64,000 nucleotides of DNA from Rugalucina vietnamica (GCA_964017185.1 OZ024874.1:48946856-49010855), one strand, 5' to 3'; positions 31,243 through 45,300 are shown, counted from the stretch's first letter. The notes: a model not told the origin generated them from the sequence alone. Made by a program: numbers and translations.

Positions 31243-33825
31243 CTAAAAACGGTTTGTGTTTTGTATATATTTATGTACGGATTCAAAAATTGATACATTG
31301 GTTTCATAACTAAGATTTTCATCTCCCTTGAGTATAACGTTTAAATTGAAAACACTATATTGTAGAATCGAGTTTTGCAACGCCACTCTGTGTTCACGAT
31401 ATAAATGACATCGGAGAAAGAAATGATCGGCATTTTCAATTGCTCCACATCGACAATCGCATAAGGGGGAATTCACGATGTTTTTGGCGCAAAGATCGTA
31501 TTTAAGAGAACTGCAACCAGTTCGAAGTCGCGTGTGTAAAACTTGCAAGCGTCTACTGCCACTGTAATAATATTTTGGTACATTTGCCCTGCCCTGACTA
31601 AGATGTCGTTTAAAAGAATCAACTGTATCTACATCTCTGACATTGCGGGGTAAATTATTCCAATCACGAATGGTTGAAGGAAGAAAGGAATTGGAATACA
31701 GCCTAGTTCTTGCATATATTGTCCTGATATCGTCTGCGTTTCTCAAATTGTAATTAGATACATTTTGTACTAGTTGGGGAACAAGAGACGAGAGATAAGT
31801 AGGAGAAATATTGTTGAACATTTTGTAAAATAGCGTTAATTTATGATTTTTCCTTCTTGTTTCAAGTTTTTCCCAGCCTGTTTCGTCATACAAATTCTCA
31901 ATTGATACCAATTTAGTTGCGCCTGTGGCTATTCTAGCAGCCTCTAACTGAATTTTTTCGAGATCATTTTTTTCTTGTTGAGTACAATTATCCCAAATTA
32001 CGTCAGCATATTCGAGAATAGGGCGTATAAAAGTAATATAAATTGTTTCAAGTGATTTCCTATCAAGTGTATATTTAAATTTTCGCATTACATTTATCCT
32101 TGCCCATGCCTTTTCCTTAATATACTCAATATGTTTATGCCAAGAACAGTCTGTTGACAAATAAATTCCTAGATGTTTATGACATTGTACCTCCTTGATT
32201 TGTTCGTTTAGCATGAAAAGTGGTGGATAAACAGGCTTATCAGTTTTCAGAGATACTACAAATGATTCATTTTTACCGGGATTAAATTTGACTAACCATT
32301 TTCCAGCCCAAGTTGATATTTTACCCATGTCTGTATTAATAAGTTCAGCTGCAGAGTCAGGATTTTCGACAATGACAAAAAGACTTGTGTCGTCCGCAAA
32401 AAGACGTATGTTGCAACCAATATCATTAACAATATCATTTATGTAAAGTAAAAATAAAAGAGGACCAAGGATTGAGCCTTGCGGCACCCCAGCTGATATA
32501 AAAACCCAGTCAGATTGTACACCAGAAATAACGACTCTCTGTCTCCTATTTTGGAGATAGCTAACAAACCAATCTAATAACTGACCAGTTATACCAGCAG
32601 CTTTAAGTTTATGAATAAGACCAGCATGCCATACGCGGTCGAATGCTTTACTCACGTCACAGAAGACTGCTCTGACCTCTTTTTCATCATCTATAGCCTG
32701 ACAGAAAGTATCGTATAGGAAAGCTAATTGGTTGACAGTTGAGTCACCTGGTATGAATCCAGACTGAAAAGATGTAAGAATGTCGTTATCACGGAAGTGA
32801 TTGTAAAGGTACTTGAATACGGCTCTCTCAAGACACTTTTCCATATTGCTTAGCAGGGATATAGGTCGGTAATTAGAAGGCAAAGATTGGTCGCCTCCTT
32901 TAGGTACAGGACTCACATGCGATTCCTTGAAACTGTCAGGGACGTCACCTTGGTACAGGGACTGATTAAAGAAATCACAGAGAGGTGATGAGAGTTCATT
33001 TGCTAATGCAGCTAGAATACGGTTACTCAAGCCATCAGGCCCTGTAGCTTTTCCAATAGGGAGAGCTTTAAGAATGTTTTTTACTTCATCAGGAGTAAGT
33101 ATTATAGACTCCAGATTATGGTGTACAGGGTAAGGAGTAACTTCTGGCATTTCTGCATTACTGTCATCTAAAAGTGTTTGATCTTTGAAAAAGTCATTGA
33201 GAATATTTGCTTTATCTTTTTCATCGGAGTATACCAGACCATCTTTTACTAATGGGGGACAGGAGGATTTCGATGTAGGTGAAATGAATGATTTAAGAAG
33301 AGACCACCATTGTTTTGAAGATAATGAGTCAGATTTAAGTTTGTTGGCAAGTGAATCAGTCAAAGCATTTTTTGAGTCTCTTATCAAAGATGTGGTTTCA
33401 TTTCGAAGATGTTTAAAGCGGACCCAGTCGATCGGTAAATTTGTTCTTTTTGCTTTTCTGTATGCTCTTTTACGTTTTCGGATGTGTTTACGAATATTTG
33501 AATTCATCCATGTAGGTTCAGATGGGCGTATCGTTACTACTTTATTTGGAATACTTTGCTTCGAAAATTCAAGGATTTTGTCAACTAAAGCTTTTGCATA
33601 TACATTAATATCTTGATGTTTGAGAGTGTTCCAGTTAAATGAAGCTGCTTTTTGGCGAAGGAGATTGTAATTACCTTGTTCGTACCGCCAAACAAAACGC
33701 TGAAAAGATTGTCTTTTAGGCTTAGAGAACTTGAAAATTCCATAAACAGGACAGTGATATTTAATTGGTTGATTGAGAAAAGGATCGCGATAGCTTACTT
33801 TTAACAATAAATCAGGCTGCGTCAC
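31243..33825 (-). CDS. 5'-truncated LINE ORF2 (RT) on the minus strand
   Basis: An 860-codon open frame on the minus strand with no ATG at its 5' end (it opens at GTG). It begins inside the last part of an endonuclease, where a degenerate HCPVYG replaces the usual SDHCP. A linker with Arg/Lys-rich segments follows, then an RT with YRPISLL, FCDVSKAFDRVWH, GVPQGSILGP and FADD (32389-32400, minus). The C-terminal part has RDWNNLP and a Cys/His motif (CDCRCGAIENADHFFLRC). The RT is intact. Loss of the endonuclease makes this copy non-autonomous. The clade is not certain (CR1/RTE-X-like group). The 3' UTR probably runs towards the (GA)n tract at 31027. Confidence 0.85.
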   Translation of the reverse strand: MTQPDLLLKVSYRDPFLNQPIKYHCPVYGIFKFSKPKRQSFQRFVWRYEQGNYNLLRQKAASFNWNTLKHQDINVYAKALVDKILEFSKQSIPNKVVTIRPSEPTWMNSNIRKHIRKRKRAYRKAKRTNLPIDWVRFKHLRNETTSLIRDSKNALTDSLANKLKSDSLSSKQWWSLLKSFISPTSKSSCPPLVKDGLVYSDEKDKANILNDFFKDQTLLDDSNAEMPEVTPYPVHHNLESIILTPDEVKNILKALPIGKATGPDGLSNRILAALANELSSPLCDFFNQSLYQGDVPDSFKESHVSPVPKGGDQSLPSNYRPISLLSNMEKCLERAVFKYLYNHFRDNDILTSFQSGFIPGDSTVNQLAFLYDTFCQAIDDEKEVRAVFCDVSKAFDRVWHAGLIHKLKAAGITGQLLDWFVSYLQNRRQRVVISGVQSDWVFISAGVPQGSILGPLLFLLYINDIVNDIGCNIRLFADDTSLFVIVENPDSAAELINTDMGKISTWAGKWLVKFNPGKNESFVVSLKTDKPVYPPLFMLNEQIKEVQCHKHLGIYLSTDCSWHKHIEYIKEKAWARINVMRKFKYTLDRKSLETIYITFIRPILEYADVIWDNCTQQEKNDLEKIQLEAARIATGATKLVSIENLYDETGWEKLETRRKNHKLTLFYKMFNNISPTYLSSLVPQLVQNVSNYNLRNADDIRTIYARTRLYSNSFLPSTIRDWNNLPRNVRDVDTVDSFKRHLSQGRANVPKYYYSGSRRLQVLHTRLRTGCSSLKYDLCAKNIVNSPLCDCRCGAIENADHFFLRCHLYREHRVALQNSILQYSVFNLNVILKGDENLSYETNVSIFESVHKYIQNTNRF

Positions 33826-34520
33826 TGATATGAGCTACACTTGTTTTAACAACAAACTAACGCAGCATGTCTTTTGCAACCAGCAAACGCAGAACAAGAA
33901 CTGTTATGAAGATAACTGAACCTCAACGCGACAAAATGTACCTTCGGACATTCTGACATTACCAGTAGTAAGCAACAAAAAGCGGAAAACTGATGCGATA
34001 TACGTTTTAGAAATAACACTGTATTTGTAATCTTTGAACACTGGGCCACTAAATGAATGAGCTTAAAACAAATTTATTTTCAATATTTTGAGTTATCTGC
34101 CCTTGTTTTAGCCTATAATGTACATAATTTTCCTATACCTATCCTTAAACAGTAACCATAGCAACTGCATCATCGTAAAATAGACAAAATAATTACGACA
34201 GATTGCCTTTAAGGATTGTATGTTTCTATCTTAACAATAGATTCTGAGCAGTGCTTAAACAGTTTTAAGCAAATGCATCAAGTTTTGTAACCTCAACTAA
34301 CATGCAGAAATGCTTTACGCACTTTTGACGTCATTTGTTCAGGACAATGACGTTTGTAAAGTTCATATAGTAAATTGGTCATGTCTCACAAAATAACTGG
34401 AATGATCTGGTCAAACAAAGACTAACAAACTCTAGAAACATCTTACATTCAAAGTAATTTTGTTTTTCTAATACTCAGAAAATTGTCCGAAGGTACATAT
34501 TTTCACGTTCTGGCCCAACT
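33826..34520. other. Non-coding
   Basis: No coding or repeat signal that I can support. Confidence 0.5.
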
Positions 34521-34531
34521 ATATTTTGTCT

Positions 34532-34604
34532 GTCCGAATACCTCAGTCGGTAGCGCGTTGGTCATCGGATCGGGAGGAACCGGGTTCGAATCACAGCGTG
34601 GACA
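34532..34604 (+). mobile_element. tRNA-like SINE head
   Basis: An A-box-like CTCAGTCGGTAGCGCGTTGG and a B-box GGGTTCGAATC are spaced as in a tRNA, and the ends GTCC/GGAC can pair. The anticodon and T-arm pairing are poor, so this is more likely a SINE promoter or tRNA pseudogene than a functional tRNA. Confidence 0.5.
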
Positions 34605-34680
34605 CTGAATTGTTTGGTTCTGTCATTTACCAAGATACTTTAGACATTGCTCCTCTCGTCCCAGGTAAGTAATAGGGAAA

Positions 34681-35240
34681 GGTACAAGTAGACAACGACC
34701 AGGAAAAGGTGCAATCAGAAAGAGATTCCCACTCCAAAAACCGAGGTGGGAAAAACTAAATTAACAATCAGGACCCAGTTGTTCAAAGCATCGTTAACTT
34801 AACGATATCGTTAAGACATAAATTTGTTAAGCAAATATCAGCTAAAGTAACAAATACACTGTTATTTTTTTTTTTTGAAAAAAAAATTTTCAACAAAAAA
34901 TAACTATTTGTAATATTAATGTTTGAAATTTTAACGAAACGTTAACTAACGACGTCGTTAGTTTTGAACAACTGGGCCCAGGTACTTATACTATGAAAAC
35001 ACATCGTAACCCGAATAAGCAGCTATTTTCACAATAGGTGGCCACTCCGTTACCAAAACTTAACTAAAAATGTGAAAATATACATAACTTAAGGCGCAAA
35101 CAGCACAAAGACATAAAACAATAAGGACCACCACAGAAGTATCGCCCTGAAACCACCAGTCATATAGATTTACTGGCGGGCTTAAATCGATTTTACAGGG
35201 CCCTAACCCCACCCTTAGCTTCTGCAGTGAGCCACAGCAG
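34681..35240 (+). mobile_element. Interspersed repeat family B, copy B3 (long, interrupted by MITE C2)
   Basis: It starts GGTACAAGTAGACAACGACC and is interrupted at CAATCAGG by family C (34773-34978). It continues with GGTACTTATACTATGAAAAC and ATAGGTGGCCACTCCGTTAC, then extends to TACTGGCGGGCTTAAA and CAGCTTCTGCAGTG-type sequence shared with 61525-61800. This shows that the full family is at least 350 bp long. Confidence 0.7.
34773..34978. mobile_element. MITE family C, copy C2 (nested in family B)
   Basis: Inverted ends ACCCAGTTGTTCAAAG and GTTTTGAACAACTGGGCC with AACGATATCGTTA and ACGACGTCGTTA near the ends. The host family B reads CAATCAGG then TACTTATAC. An AGG (or CAGG) is present on both sides of the insert, consistent with a 3-4-bp target duplication. 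Confidence 0.75.
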
Positions 35241-36291
35241 AGATAGGAAAAGAAAACTGATTGCAAGCAATCACTGAGGATTGGAAAAATAAGAGCATTT
35301 AATGGGTTAAACCTGTGAGGGATATATGAGAGTGTTACCGCCCAAGTTTTAACCGTCGACCTTTTTCACAATGACCTGGGAAGTTAATGTGAAAGTCAAC
35401 TGAGCATGCATCGGCGTGGATAACAGACTTTAAACCCCAGCCTTTATGCCGTAAATTGTTGTTTCAGTTCTTATAATAGGCTTCAAAATTGATGTTGAAA
35501 CAAACAAAGAAATGAATAAATGACCAACTTTAAATGCAGATGCGTACAAATATACATGTATAATTAATTAATGATAATGATAATCGCTGTATTTCCGGTG
35601 TATTTGGTTGGGATTTTAACTTAATTTTCAAAAGTTTTTGTTACATGTGTTCGCCAGTTCAACATTATTTTTGTTTTTATTTAATTTTCTTTCTTTATTA
35701 TTTCGAGGATGTCCCCAGGAGAAGTGGTTTTCGGCGTTGTGCCCGGTAAAAACGATAAGTTGTGTCCCACATAGCGTGGTTTCTCTTCACAATACTTGTC
35801 CCGAGTTAAAGCGATGGTCGGTGTCCCAGGAAAAGTGGTTTATCTTCATTGTACTACTGTTTATTGTGCCTACCTCTCTCTGTCGTGCTCTTTTCCTTTC
35901 GCTCCTGTTGAAACTTAGCCGGATGGCTACCTTGTTGGGAAAGAGCTATTCATTGTGCTCTTAAAGTGTGTTGTCGGAAAATGTTTTGTTGTGTTTAATG
36001 TATTCTTTCCCACCCGCTGTCTATGTTGGGACTTTAAATTTAATTGCATTGATTCCTGGCCCCTCTATTCTTACTTTATGTATATGCTGTTACTGCTGGC
36101 TTTTTCACAATACAAACATTTTGTTCACATTCGAAAATCTGACATTTCTGCCAAAACATGTATGACCCCTATCACAAAAATTATCATTAACTTTGGAGAT
36201 CAAAATTTTAAATTTGGTCAATCTTTCTTTACACTGATAACGATAACATGCATACCAAGATATGTTTATTTAACCTGTGTTTTGAACAGCC
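35241..36291. other. Non-coding, upstream of the lectin-mucin gene
   Basis: No exon is supported. The promoter and 5' UTR of the downstream gene should lie here, but no clear TATA or initiator can be assigned. Confidence 0.45.
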
Positions 36292-36373
36292 ATGGACATA
36301 AGACTTGTTTTATTTGGTGTTTTAATTTTTTACAATTGCATTATTTCAACGAGGTCAGTTTCAGGACAACCGG
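36292..36373 (+). CDS. Lectin-mucin exon 1: signal peptide
   Basis: The ATG is followed by a hydrophobic MDIRLVLFGVLIFYNCIIS stretch and SVSGQP. The donor is GTAAGTA. The exon ends with one base of a Gly codon completed by exon 2. Confidence 0.75.
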
Positions 36374-39300
36374 GTAAGTATGATTTCATATTCATTATGT
36401 ATAGAATAGAATGCAAAGGAATTAATTCCATTATATCTAATATATCAAGCAAGACATCAAGAGTAAAGGAAAGAACACCGCAAATCATCACAAGAATGTT
36501 ACAAAACGTGGTATGAAGCTCTAGAGTTACCATCAAAATGCAAAGGTGGCGAATTTAACAAGGAGGCAGCCAGGATAATCAGAAAACTTGAAGGTAAACC
36601 ACAACAAGACGTTTACTACATTCAATATAAAAATGAACATTCCCATAAGAAATTCGCCTTTATAATTTTTCTGAACTGACTACCAGCAAATATCCTACCA
36701 AAGCCCACTGAACATTAACTGCATTTTTCTTATACTCCTGAAATTGTGGCATTTTTCTAAAAGTTTATAGGTACACGAAACTTCAAACTCGAAATTGATG
36801 TTTCTGTGAAAGTCAGTCCGAAATGCATTCCGGCAGATGTGCGCAGTGCGGCAGGCATAAAAGCTTGCTTGCAATGATCAAGTGTGGGCTAATTTTCAAA
36901 AGAACCACTGTTTTTTTTTAATATTGATTCAATACAGACCATTGGAAGCGACATCGTGTCGGTAGTCACTCATGATAGTATCTTCTGGACCTGGCAGAAA
37001 ATCGAAACGACACTCACTGGTCTTTTAGCAACTGGCTCAATTCCATTTGTCACTGATTAGTTTCAGGTGTTACGCTGCCTGAAGGTTTAACTGAAAGAAC
37101 AACAGTATGTGCAGGAGACAATTTGCTAGCATCATGCCGTAATGGGAAAGTTATTGCGGTCCATTCCGTGAACTATGGCACAAAATTGACAGCGACATGT
37201 GGACTAAACAACAATTCTGCTGGATGTTGTACTTATGATGGGGCTGATTGCTTCTTACCAACATACAGTGGTACGGTGCAACAGGCAGCATGCTCGGGAA
37301 AACCTCTCTGCCGTGGGGATGCAATAGGTCAAGTAGACACAACGATCTGTGATGACTCTCAGTATCCCATTCTCAACCACTACGTCACTATACAGTACTA
37401 CTGTATACAAAGTAAATATATGCATATACATGTATATGTACATAGATACTTTATGTACATGTTTATTCTGTAGCAATATAAAAAATTGTAATCTAAGAGA
37501 ACAATATAAATTTTAAAAGATGTGATATAAATAGATCTACCCTGTCGGTTGACCAGCATGTATGCCAACTGATATGTACTCGTACACGTATACATTGGAC
37601 AAATTTGCTTTTTGTTCTATAAACTCTGTCTCCAATATGCAATGCATTTTAATCTGTTTTTTTTTTCATAAGATCTGACTCGAATAGGCTTTAAATGTCT
37701 CATCAGATATAGGCCATTTGTTTTGTATATAAAATATATAAAATCTGACTCGATATGGCAATACATTTCTTATCAGGTACACTGTATATGCCGTTTGCTT
37801 TCAATAAAACTGACATGTATAGGCTAAAGCAATAATCGGGTAAAGTCCATTTTCTCGTATAAAGTGACTCTTATATGCAAAGTCCATTTTCTTGTATAAA
37901 GTGTCTCTTATATGCATCAGTATAGGTAATTTGCATTCACATGTAAACCCTTACTTGCTATCTTTCTCTTTCCTCCAGAATCCACGAGAATCTTAACTAT
38001 GTCAGCTTCAAACTCATTGGCTGCCACAGGACATTTGTACATACAGAACCAGGGTTATCCCGATAAAATATCAGCCTCTGACACAAGTGGTAGTTGCTCT
38101 GTTGAGGTTCAAGACTGCTCCTCTCAGATCAAGGTTTACCTGGTTCACTTCCAACTAGGGGGTGTAGGGGGATCCTGTACCACCGGTAAACAACAGCTAC
38201 AGATTAATGATAACGGGACTGTGCAAACATTGACCTGCTCCGATAATACTGATTTTGAAATAACTCTGCTATTGACAAGTACTACTAATTATATCACTGT
38301 CACACTTGGAAATTCTTATGGGGTAAACGATGGCTACTTCTGGCTAGGATTTGAAGGTAGGGTGTTCTTGAAATCCAATTAATTAAACATTCTATCAACA
38401 GAACCAAATTTGGCGATTCATCATACTATACTAAACTAAAGCTAGAAAGCATTTTTAAATCTATATTCTTGCATTCTCGTAGATATCTATGCGCATAGCT
38501 GTTTGAAGCCGTTTTCAATTGGTCGAAAGCCGTGTTCAAACAACAAAATCCATGTTCCAATCATGAAATTCACGTGCCGTCTGAACATGGGTTTTGGCCG
38601 ACGTCATTGGTCAATGCGACGTGACGTCATGTGTTTCGCAGAAACAAAATGGCCGACGTTGAAGAAGTTCCGCGGTTTTCGTTGAGTTTTTACGTTGTTA
38701 ATGTTATTTTCATGAGATTGAAGTGGATTAGAGTGAAAATACAAGAATAGCGATCAACCATGGCTTGTTTCAGTGTTCAAACATTCGCTGGATCACTCGG
38801 AAGGGGTTTGAACACGCGGCCTGCGGCCTTGTGTTCAAACACCTTCCTCGTGATCCATCGAATGTTTGAACACTGAAAACCATGGTTGATCCATAAATGA
38901 ACACCCACCCCGCGCCCAAAACACAAGCTACATGTGTTGCTTAGTATGCAGTGTCTGCTTTCTGTGGCGTCTTCGCGTTTTCTGATTTCAAGCATTCAAC
39001 TACATCTAGTTCATTTACAGTTGTTGAATGTCAAGGTACATTTTGGCTCACTTGAGCCGAAGGCTCACAAGTGAGCTCTACGTCGTTGTCGTCGTCGTCG
39101 TCGTCGTCGTTGTTGTTGTCCAAACTGTTTAAACGCCTTCTCCACTCTGAAACAGCTGGGCCAATCAAAGCCAAACTTCATGTGAAGCATCCTTGGGAAA
39201 GGGGAACGAAAGTTTATACAAGTTGGTTTCTGTAAAAAGAAACCAATGAAAAGGTCACCAGCCGTTTGTTATAAGAGATATTCCCTTTTGCTCTAAATTT

Positions 39301-42300
39301 CAGTGTTGTTGATTCTCTGGTTCGTCATTAATTTCGATTCTCATACATTTCAGTTTCGTTTCCTATACATGAATGTCGTTTCTTGTAATGAAGCTTGACC
39401 AGTGTGTGTATCTGTTGCTCAAGGCAATGACAAAATTTTTTGATGTTATGGAATCAAAGCCGATACGAAAGGGAGCACGATTACAATCAATATGTAGATT
39501 TGTAGAAAACCATTTTGCAGTGCAGTCAATTTGTGACAGAGTTCTGAATTTTGACCTGCAGCCACACTACCAAAAACAGACCCATAGTGCGATGTGATGG
39601 ACTAAAAGTCAGCCATATAGAGTTTCTGTAGTTTCTGTACCCCTCGACAGGGTATATACGATGTAATCCTAGATGCGCTATGATAAGCAGTCACCACGAT
39701 CGAGATTGCTTGCTAGATATTTACCGCTATTTGACGGGGAGTGTCAACAATTGATAAATTAAATTGATTGTGGTGAACTGTCTAGTCTCTATAGACGGGT
39801 TCACTAGTTTTTAGTAAGCGCTTTATGTGACAAAACGCGTAATTGAGGGAGAGCAGTAGATCATGGGTACAATTTTCTTCATATTCAAAGGAAACACTGT
39901 GGAAAAGGTCCTGAGGGACCTTTTCCACTAAATGGTCCAGGTCACATGACCAAGATGGCCGCAATGGCTATAAATAGCAAAAACATTAAAAATTCTTATG
40001 CTCCAGAACCACAAGTCCTATGATTTTGAAACTTAGCATGAAGCATCAGGCAATAGAGTTCTACAAAGTTTGTATAAATCATGACCCTGGGATGACCTTG
40101 ACCTATTATGCGGCAATGTCAACTTATATGACCATAATATTCAAACATCATCTTCTCTGAAACTGCTCGGCCAATCAAAGCCAAACTTTATATGTAGCAT
40201 TGTTAGGAAGGGGGAATGAAAGTTTGTATAAATGGTCAAGGTCACATGGCCAAGATGGCTGTCATGGCAAAAAATAGCAAAAACATCTTCTTCTGCAGAA
40301 CCAGAAGGCCTATGATTTTGAAACATGGCATGACACATCAGGCAATGGAACTCTTCAAGGTTTGTACAAATCATGACCTTGTAATGGCCTTGACCTATTT
40401 TGCTGCAAGGTCATCTTGAATGGGGAAAAATAGTAAAATGTAATTAAATGGGGAAACTTGCTGGGAGTATGCAAATGGACAGAAGTTCATGTTTATGAAA
40501 AAATGTCGTCCCCAGGTGGTAGTCTGCCCCTGCTCCGGAGATGTACATGTATATGACTAAAGTAATCAAACAGTCTCTGAAACCGCTTGGCCAATCAAAT
40601 CCAAACTTTATGTGGAGCATTGTTAGGAAGGGTGAATGAAAGTTTACAAGGTTACATGACCAAGATGGCCGCCATGGCTATTAATAGCAAAAATCTTTAA
40701 AAATCTTCTATTCCAGAACCAGAAGGTCTATGATTTTGAAACTAGACATGAAGCATAAGGCAATGAAGCTCTATAGAGTTAGAGTTTGTATAAATCATGA
40801 CCCTGGGATGACCTTGATGACCCTGGGATGACCTTGACCTATTTTACGACAAGGTCAACTTAGGTCGCCTATGCATTTGAATGGGGAAAATTAGTAAAAT
40901 GTAATTAAATGGGGGAAACTTGCTGGGAATATGCAAATGGACAGAATATTTATGTTTATGAAAAAATTGTCCCCGGGCGGTTGTCTGCCCCTGCCCCGGG
41001 GATATAAACTTGTATATAACCATAATATTCAAACATCTTCTCTGCAGCCGCTTGGCCTATTAAATCCAAACTTGATGTGGAGCATTGTTAGGAACAGGGA
41101 ATGACAGTATGTAAAAACGGTCAAGGTCACATGCCCACCATGGCTATAAATAGCACAAACCTTCTTCTCTAAAGCCAGAAAGCCTTTGATTTTGAAACTT
41201 GGCATGAAACATTAGGGAATGGAGCTCTACAAAGTTTATGTAAATCATGATCCTGGGATGACATTGACATATTTTACGGCAAGGTCTACTTAGCTTGCCT
41301 ATGCATTTGAATGGGGAAACTGGGGGAAACTTGCTGGAAATAAGCAAATAGACAGACGATTTATGTTTATGAAAGCAAATAATCCCAGGGGTGTATTTAG
41401 AAGTCTTAGAGTATTGGATCACCGAACATGCCTCAACCCTTTGTAATTCAAGTTACTGATTTTTAAAACACTGCTCTCTGAATAGCATTTTATTTTTATA
41501 TTCATGCAGGATAATATATTAAATAAACATTACATATGTGAACATATGGACCATGCGAACTGCATATAAAACACCAGTTATTTCCAATCACATTGTCAAG
41601 GACAAAGCCGTTCGCAAAAACGTTAGGGAATTCCTAAACGAAAGCCAGTTTAATAAAGAAAGGTAGTAAAATATGTGAATATGAGGGTACCACAAAGCCT
41701 GCAGTTTGCTTTATCTTCTGTAACAGTAGCAGATGTGTTTAAAAAAAAAGGTACTAGTAGGCAAAGATCAGGAAAAGGCGCAATCAAAAAAAGATTCCCA
41801 CTCCAAAAACCAAGATGGAAAAAACTAAATTAACAATCAGGTACTTATACCATAAAAACATATCGTAAGCCGAATGGGCAGCTATTTTCCCGATAGGTGG
41901 CCACTCAGTTGATAAACACCATAAAACACCTCCAAGTAACAGCATACACTTTAATAACATCAATGGCTGACAACATAACGTAACATCACGTAACGTTATT
42001 ACCATGACGTCGCTTATGACATCATAGTAAGATGAAAAGTAATTGGTACTGAAGAAAACATTATTTAAGATTATGCCCCTTATTAGTGAGTTATATACTG
42101 TAATATAATCTAGCAGGAATAAACATTAATTATATTTTTTTTATTTATTTGTTTATTTGTAGTTGTTGTTTTTTTTAATTATCAAAATTTAAACTGCTAC
42201 TAAATGTGTAGTTACTTAAAAACCAAAAAGGAATAGAAAAGTATTCCAATGTAAACTTATCAGTGCATGAAAGTATACGAAATTAAAAAGTAAAGTATCA

Positions 42301-45300
42301 GTGTTAAAGCAAGTAAGCAATAGTCAATATGTCATTAAAACATGCTATATATATTCAGAAATATTCATAAAGTTCATGTAGCATTTGGCCAGACTGCAAC
42401 ACTTTCAGTAAGCCAAATCATGATGCTCCTTGTTTCGTCATAGAGTTCGCCAACTGTAAGTGTCCTGGGACCCATTTTATTCTGTTGAAGTGATTCCTTG
42501 ATGGCTGATATATCTATTCGTAGACGCTTGTCTTCAACAAGCCTGGTAGAAAGGATAGCCTCTATGACACTCTTGTTGTCAACAAAGGCTTCAATCTCAA
42601 TGATTTTGTTTTGAAGTCCCAAAATATCCTCGAACATTTCCCTGTAGTAGTTACGTGCTCCAAGTCCCTCTTATAAACTTAAAGTTTCTGCAACCATTAA
42701 AGTTTCTGCATTAAATTGTTGTGATTCAGAATAAACTACAGCATGAGAAAATGTCCTTCAGACAAAATTTTGACCAAACACAAGTAGTTGTTTCATAGAT
42801 ACATAACACTGTCTGAATGGTTTAATATTGTCTAAAAAAAAATGAGATTTCTAATATTTAAAACATCAATGTATAATTTATAACCTGATTATTGTGTAGA
42901 ATTTGTAATTAGGTTAAAGTTGTATGAATACTATGAGTTTTTGGACTTTTACTTAAAATAGCAGATACGACAGGGAAAGATGTCTGTGTTTTGTTAAAAA
43001 CATATTCCAAAGTTTTGGCAAAAAATAATATGATGTAACAAAAACATTTGGTAGAAATTCAGTGAAAAAGTATTTCTGTATGAATGGATGACTGGACGGT
43101 GTACTTGTAGCTGTACAGATACTAAAGCTTTCTTATACCGGAATATGCATCTTGGTGAAAATTACTTATTTAAAATTGATTGAATCTAATGTAAGCAAAT
43201 GATGTGCTCTTAAAGCCAGGGTACATAACTCCATATTCTACTACATATTTTAAGTCTGCATCTCAAGGGCTTAAAATGTACTTCCATTTTATTTACTTTT
43301 TTTTCTTGTTGTGTTTTCTTATTTTCTTTTCTTTTTTTTCTGTTTTTGTAAAATGTTCACATGTGGGTATCATTTATGTTATGTGTCAGATATGTATGTA
43401 TTTTGTTCATTTTCCATGTTTTTTGTTGTACGCTCTGATGACTCTTTTATCTATGCAGCTGCAAAGGGGGATATTATAATTTTGCCTAAAAACCTAAGAG
43501 AAAATGGTTGAGTTAATAAGTATTTTCTCTCAAAATTGCCGAGGTCTCAAAAACATGCAAAAAAGAAGGGATTTATTTCAGTATATTCGTACTAGAAAAT
43601 ATAACATAGCATGTCTGCAAGATGTACATATAGATAGAGATATGGAATCTTATGTGAAGTCAGAATGGGGTTACAACCTTGTTTTGAGCGCGAAAGAAGG
43701 CACAACAATAAGTAGGGGTACAATGATCCTGATAAACAATAATTTTCCATGTGACATTGGGAGAACTTCAGTTGATCCAAATGGAAATTACATAATAATG
43801 GAATTGAAATTTCCAGATACAACATTAATATTAGCAAGTATTTATGGACCTAATGAGGACAGGCCTCAATTTTATAAAATCTCAGGAAAAACATAAAAGA
43901 TTTTAACAATGACAATGTCATTATTTGCGGAGACTGGAACCTAGTATTAGATCCAGACTATGATACTGAAAATTACAGACATATAAACAATCCCAATGCC
44001 AGGTTAGAAGTTTTGAAATTAATTGACGAGGATGATTACATTGACATTTTCAGGTTCAGTAGTGATGAGAAAGGTTTTACCTGGAGGAGACTAAATCCTG
44101 AAAAGAAGCAAGCTCGTCTAGACTTTTTTTTAGTCAGCTCTGAAAATTTCCAATACTGTTATGACTGTAATGTGTTACCTGGCTATAGAACGGATCATTC
44201 TGCAATTATGTTAAAACTAAAACTAAATCAAAATGAAAAAGGTCGAAGTTACTGGAAATTCAACAATTCTTTACTAAGGGACTCTGAATACATTAAAATA
44301 GTAAAAAAAAACAATAGGTGAAGTTCTGAATACATACAAAGTTAAAAAAAATAAAGAAAATGAACCACATACCGAAAACACAGGAATAATATATACAATA
44401 AATGACCAGCTTCTACTTGAAATGATTCTTATTGCAATAAGGGGGGAAACAATAAAATATAGTTCAAGGGAAAAAAGGGAGAGTTTAAAGCAAGAGAACC
44501 AGTTAGAGGAAGACATTAAAAAAATAGAGCATGATATTTCAGAGAATTTAGAAAACACAACCCCAGAAATATTTATCACTTTAAACGAAAAAAAGAATCA
44601 ATTACATGAAATCAGGAATCATAAACTAGAAGGAGTTATGTTAAGGTCTCGATGTAGATATGAAGATTTAGGGGAGAAACCAACAGCATATTTCTTAAAT
44701 CTGGAAAAACGAAATTTTACAAATAAGGTAATCACTAAAATAATAGATGATGATAAGGAATATACAAGTACAGAAGAAATTCTAAACTGTCAGAAAAAAA
44801 TATTATAAAACATTATACAGTGAAAGCATTATTATTGACGACAACCCCATTGAAAATATTCTTGGAGAAAATAAATCTAAATTATCTGACCATGATTCAA
44901 ATAGTTTAGAAGGGGAATTAAAATGTTCAGAATTAGCAGAAGCACTTAAGAACATGAAAATTCTAAAACACCTGGAAATGATGGGTTCACTGCTGAATTC
45001 TTTAAGTTCTTTTGGATAGACTTGAAAATGTACATTCTTAACTCTCTTAATTATGGATATAAAACAGAATCATTACTCAAAAGCAAGGCATAATAACATG
45101 CCTTCCTAAACCAAATAAATCACCATTTTACTTAAAGAACTGGCGACCTATTTCCCTTCTTAATGTTATTTATAAATTAGCGTCTTCTGTCATAGCATCA
45201 CGTCTCAAAAAAGTATTACATAAACTGGTTCATGATGATCAAAAAGGTTTATATCAGGGAGATTTATAGGTGAAAACATACGAATAATTTATGACATCCT

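Noticed and set aside
34532..34604. Functional tRNA gene
   Set aside because: A and B boxes are good but the T arm and acceptor stem pair poorly; a SINE head or tRNA pseudogene is likelier.
42374..42637. A complete LTR retrotransposon
   Set aside because: Only RNase H fragments are visible; no LTR, integrase or RT of that type was found around them.
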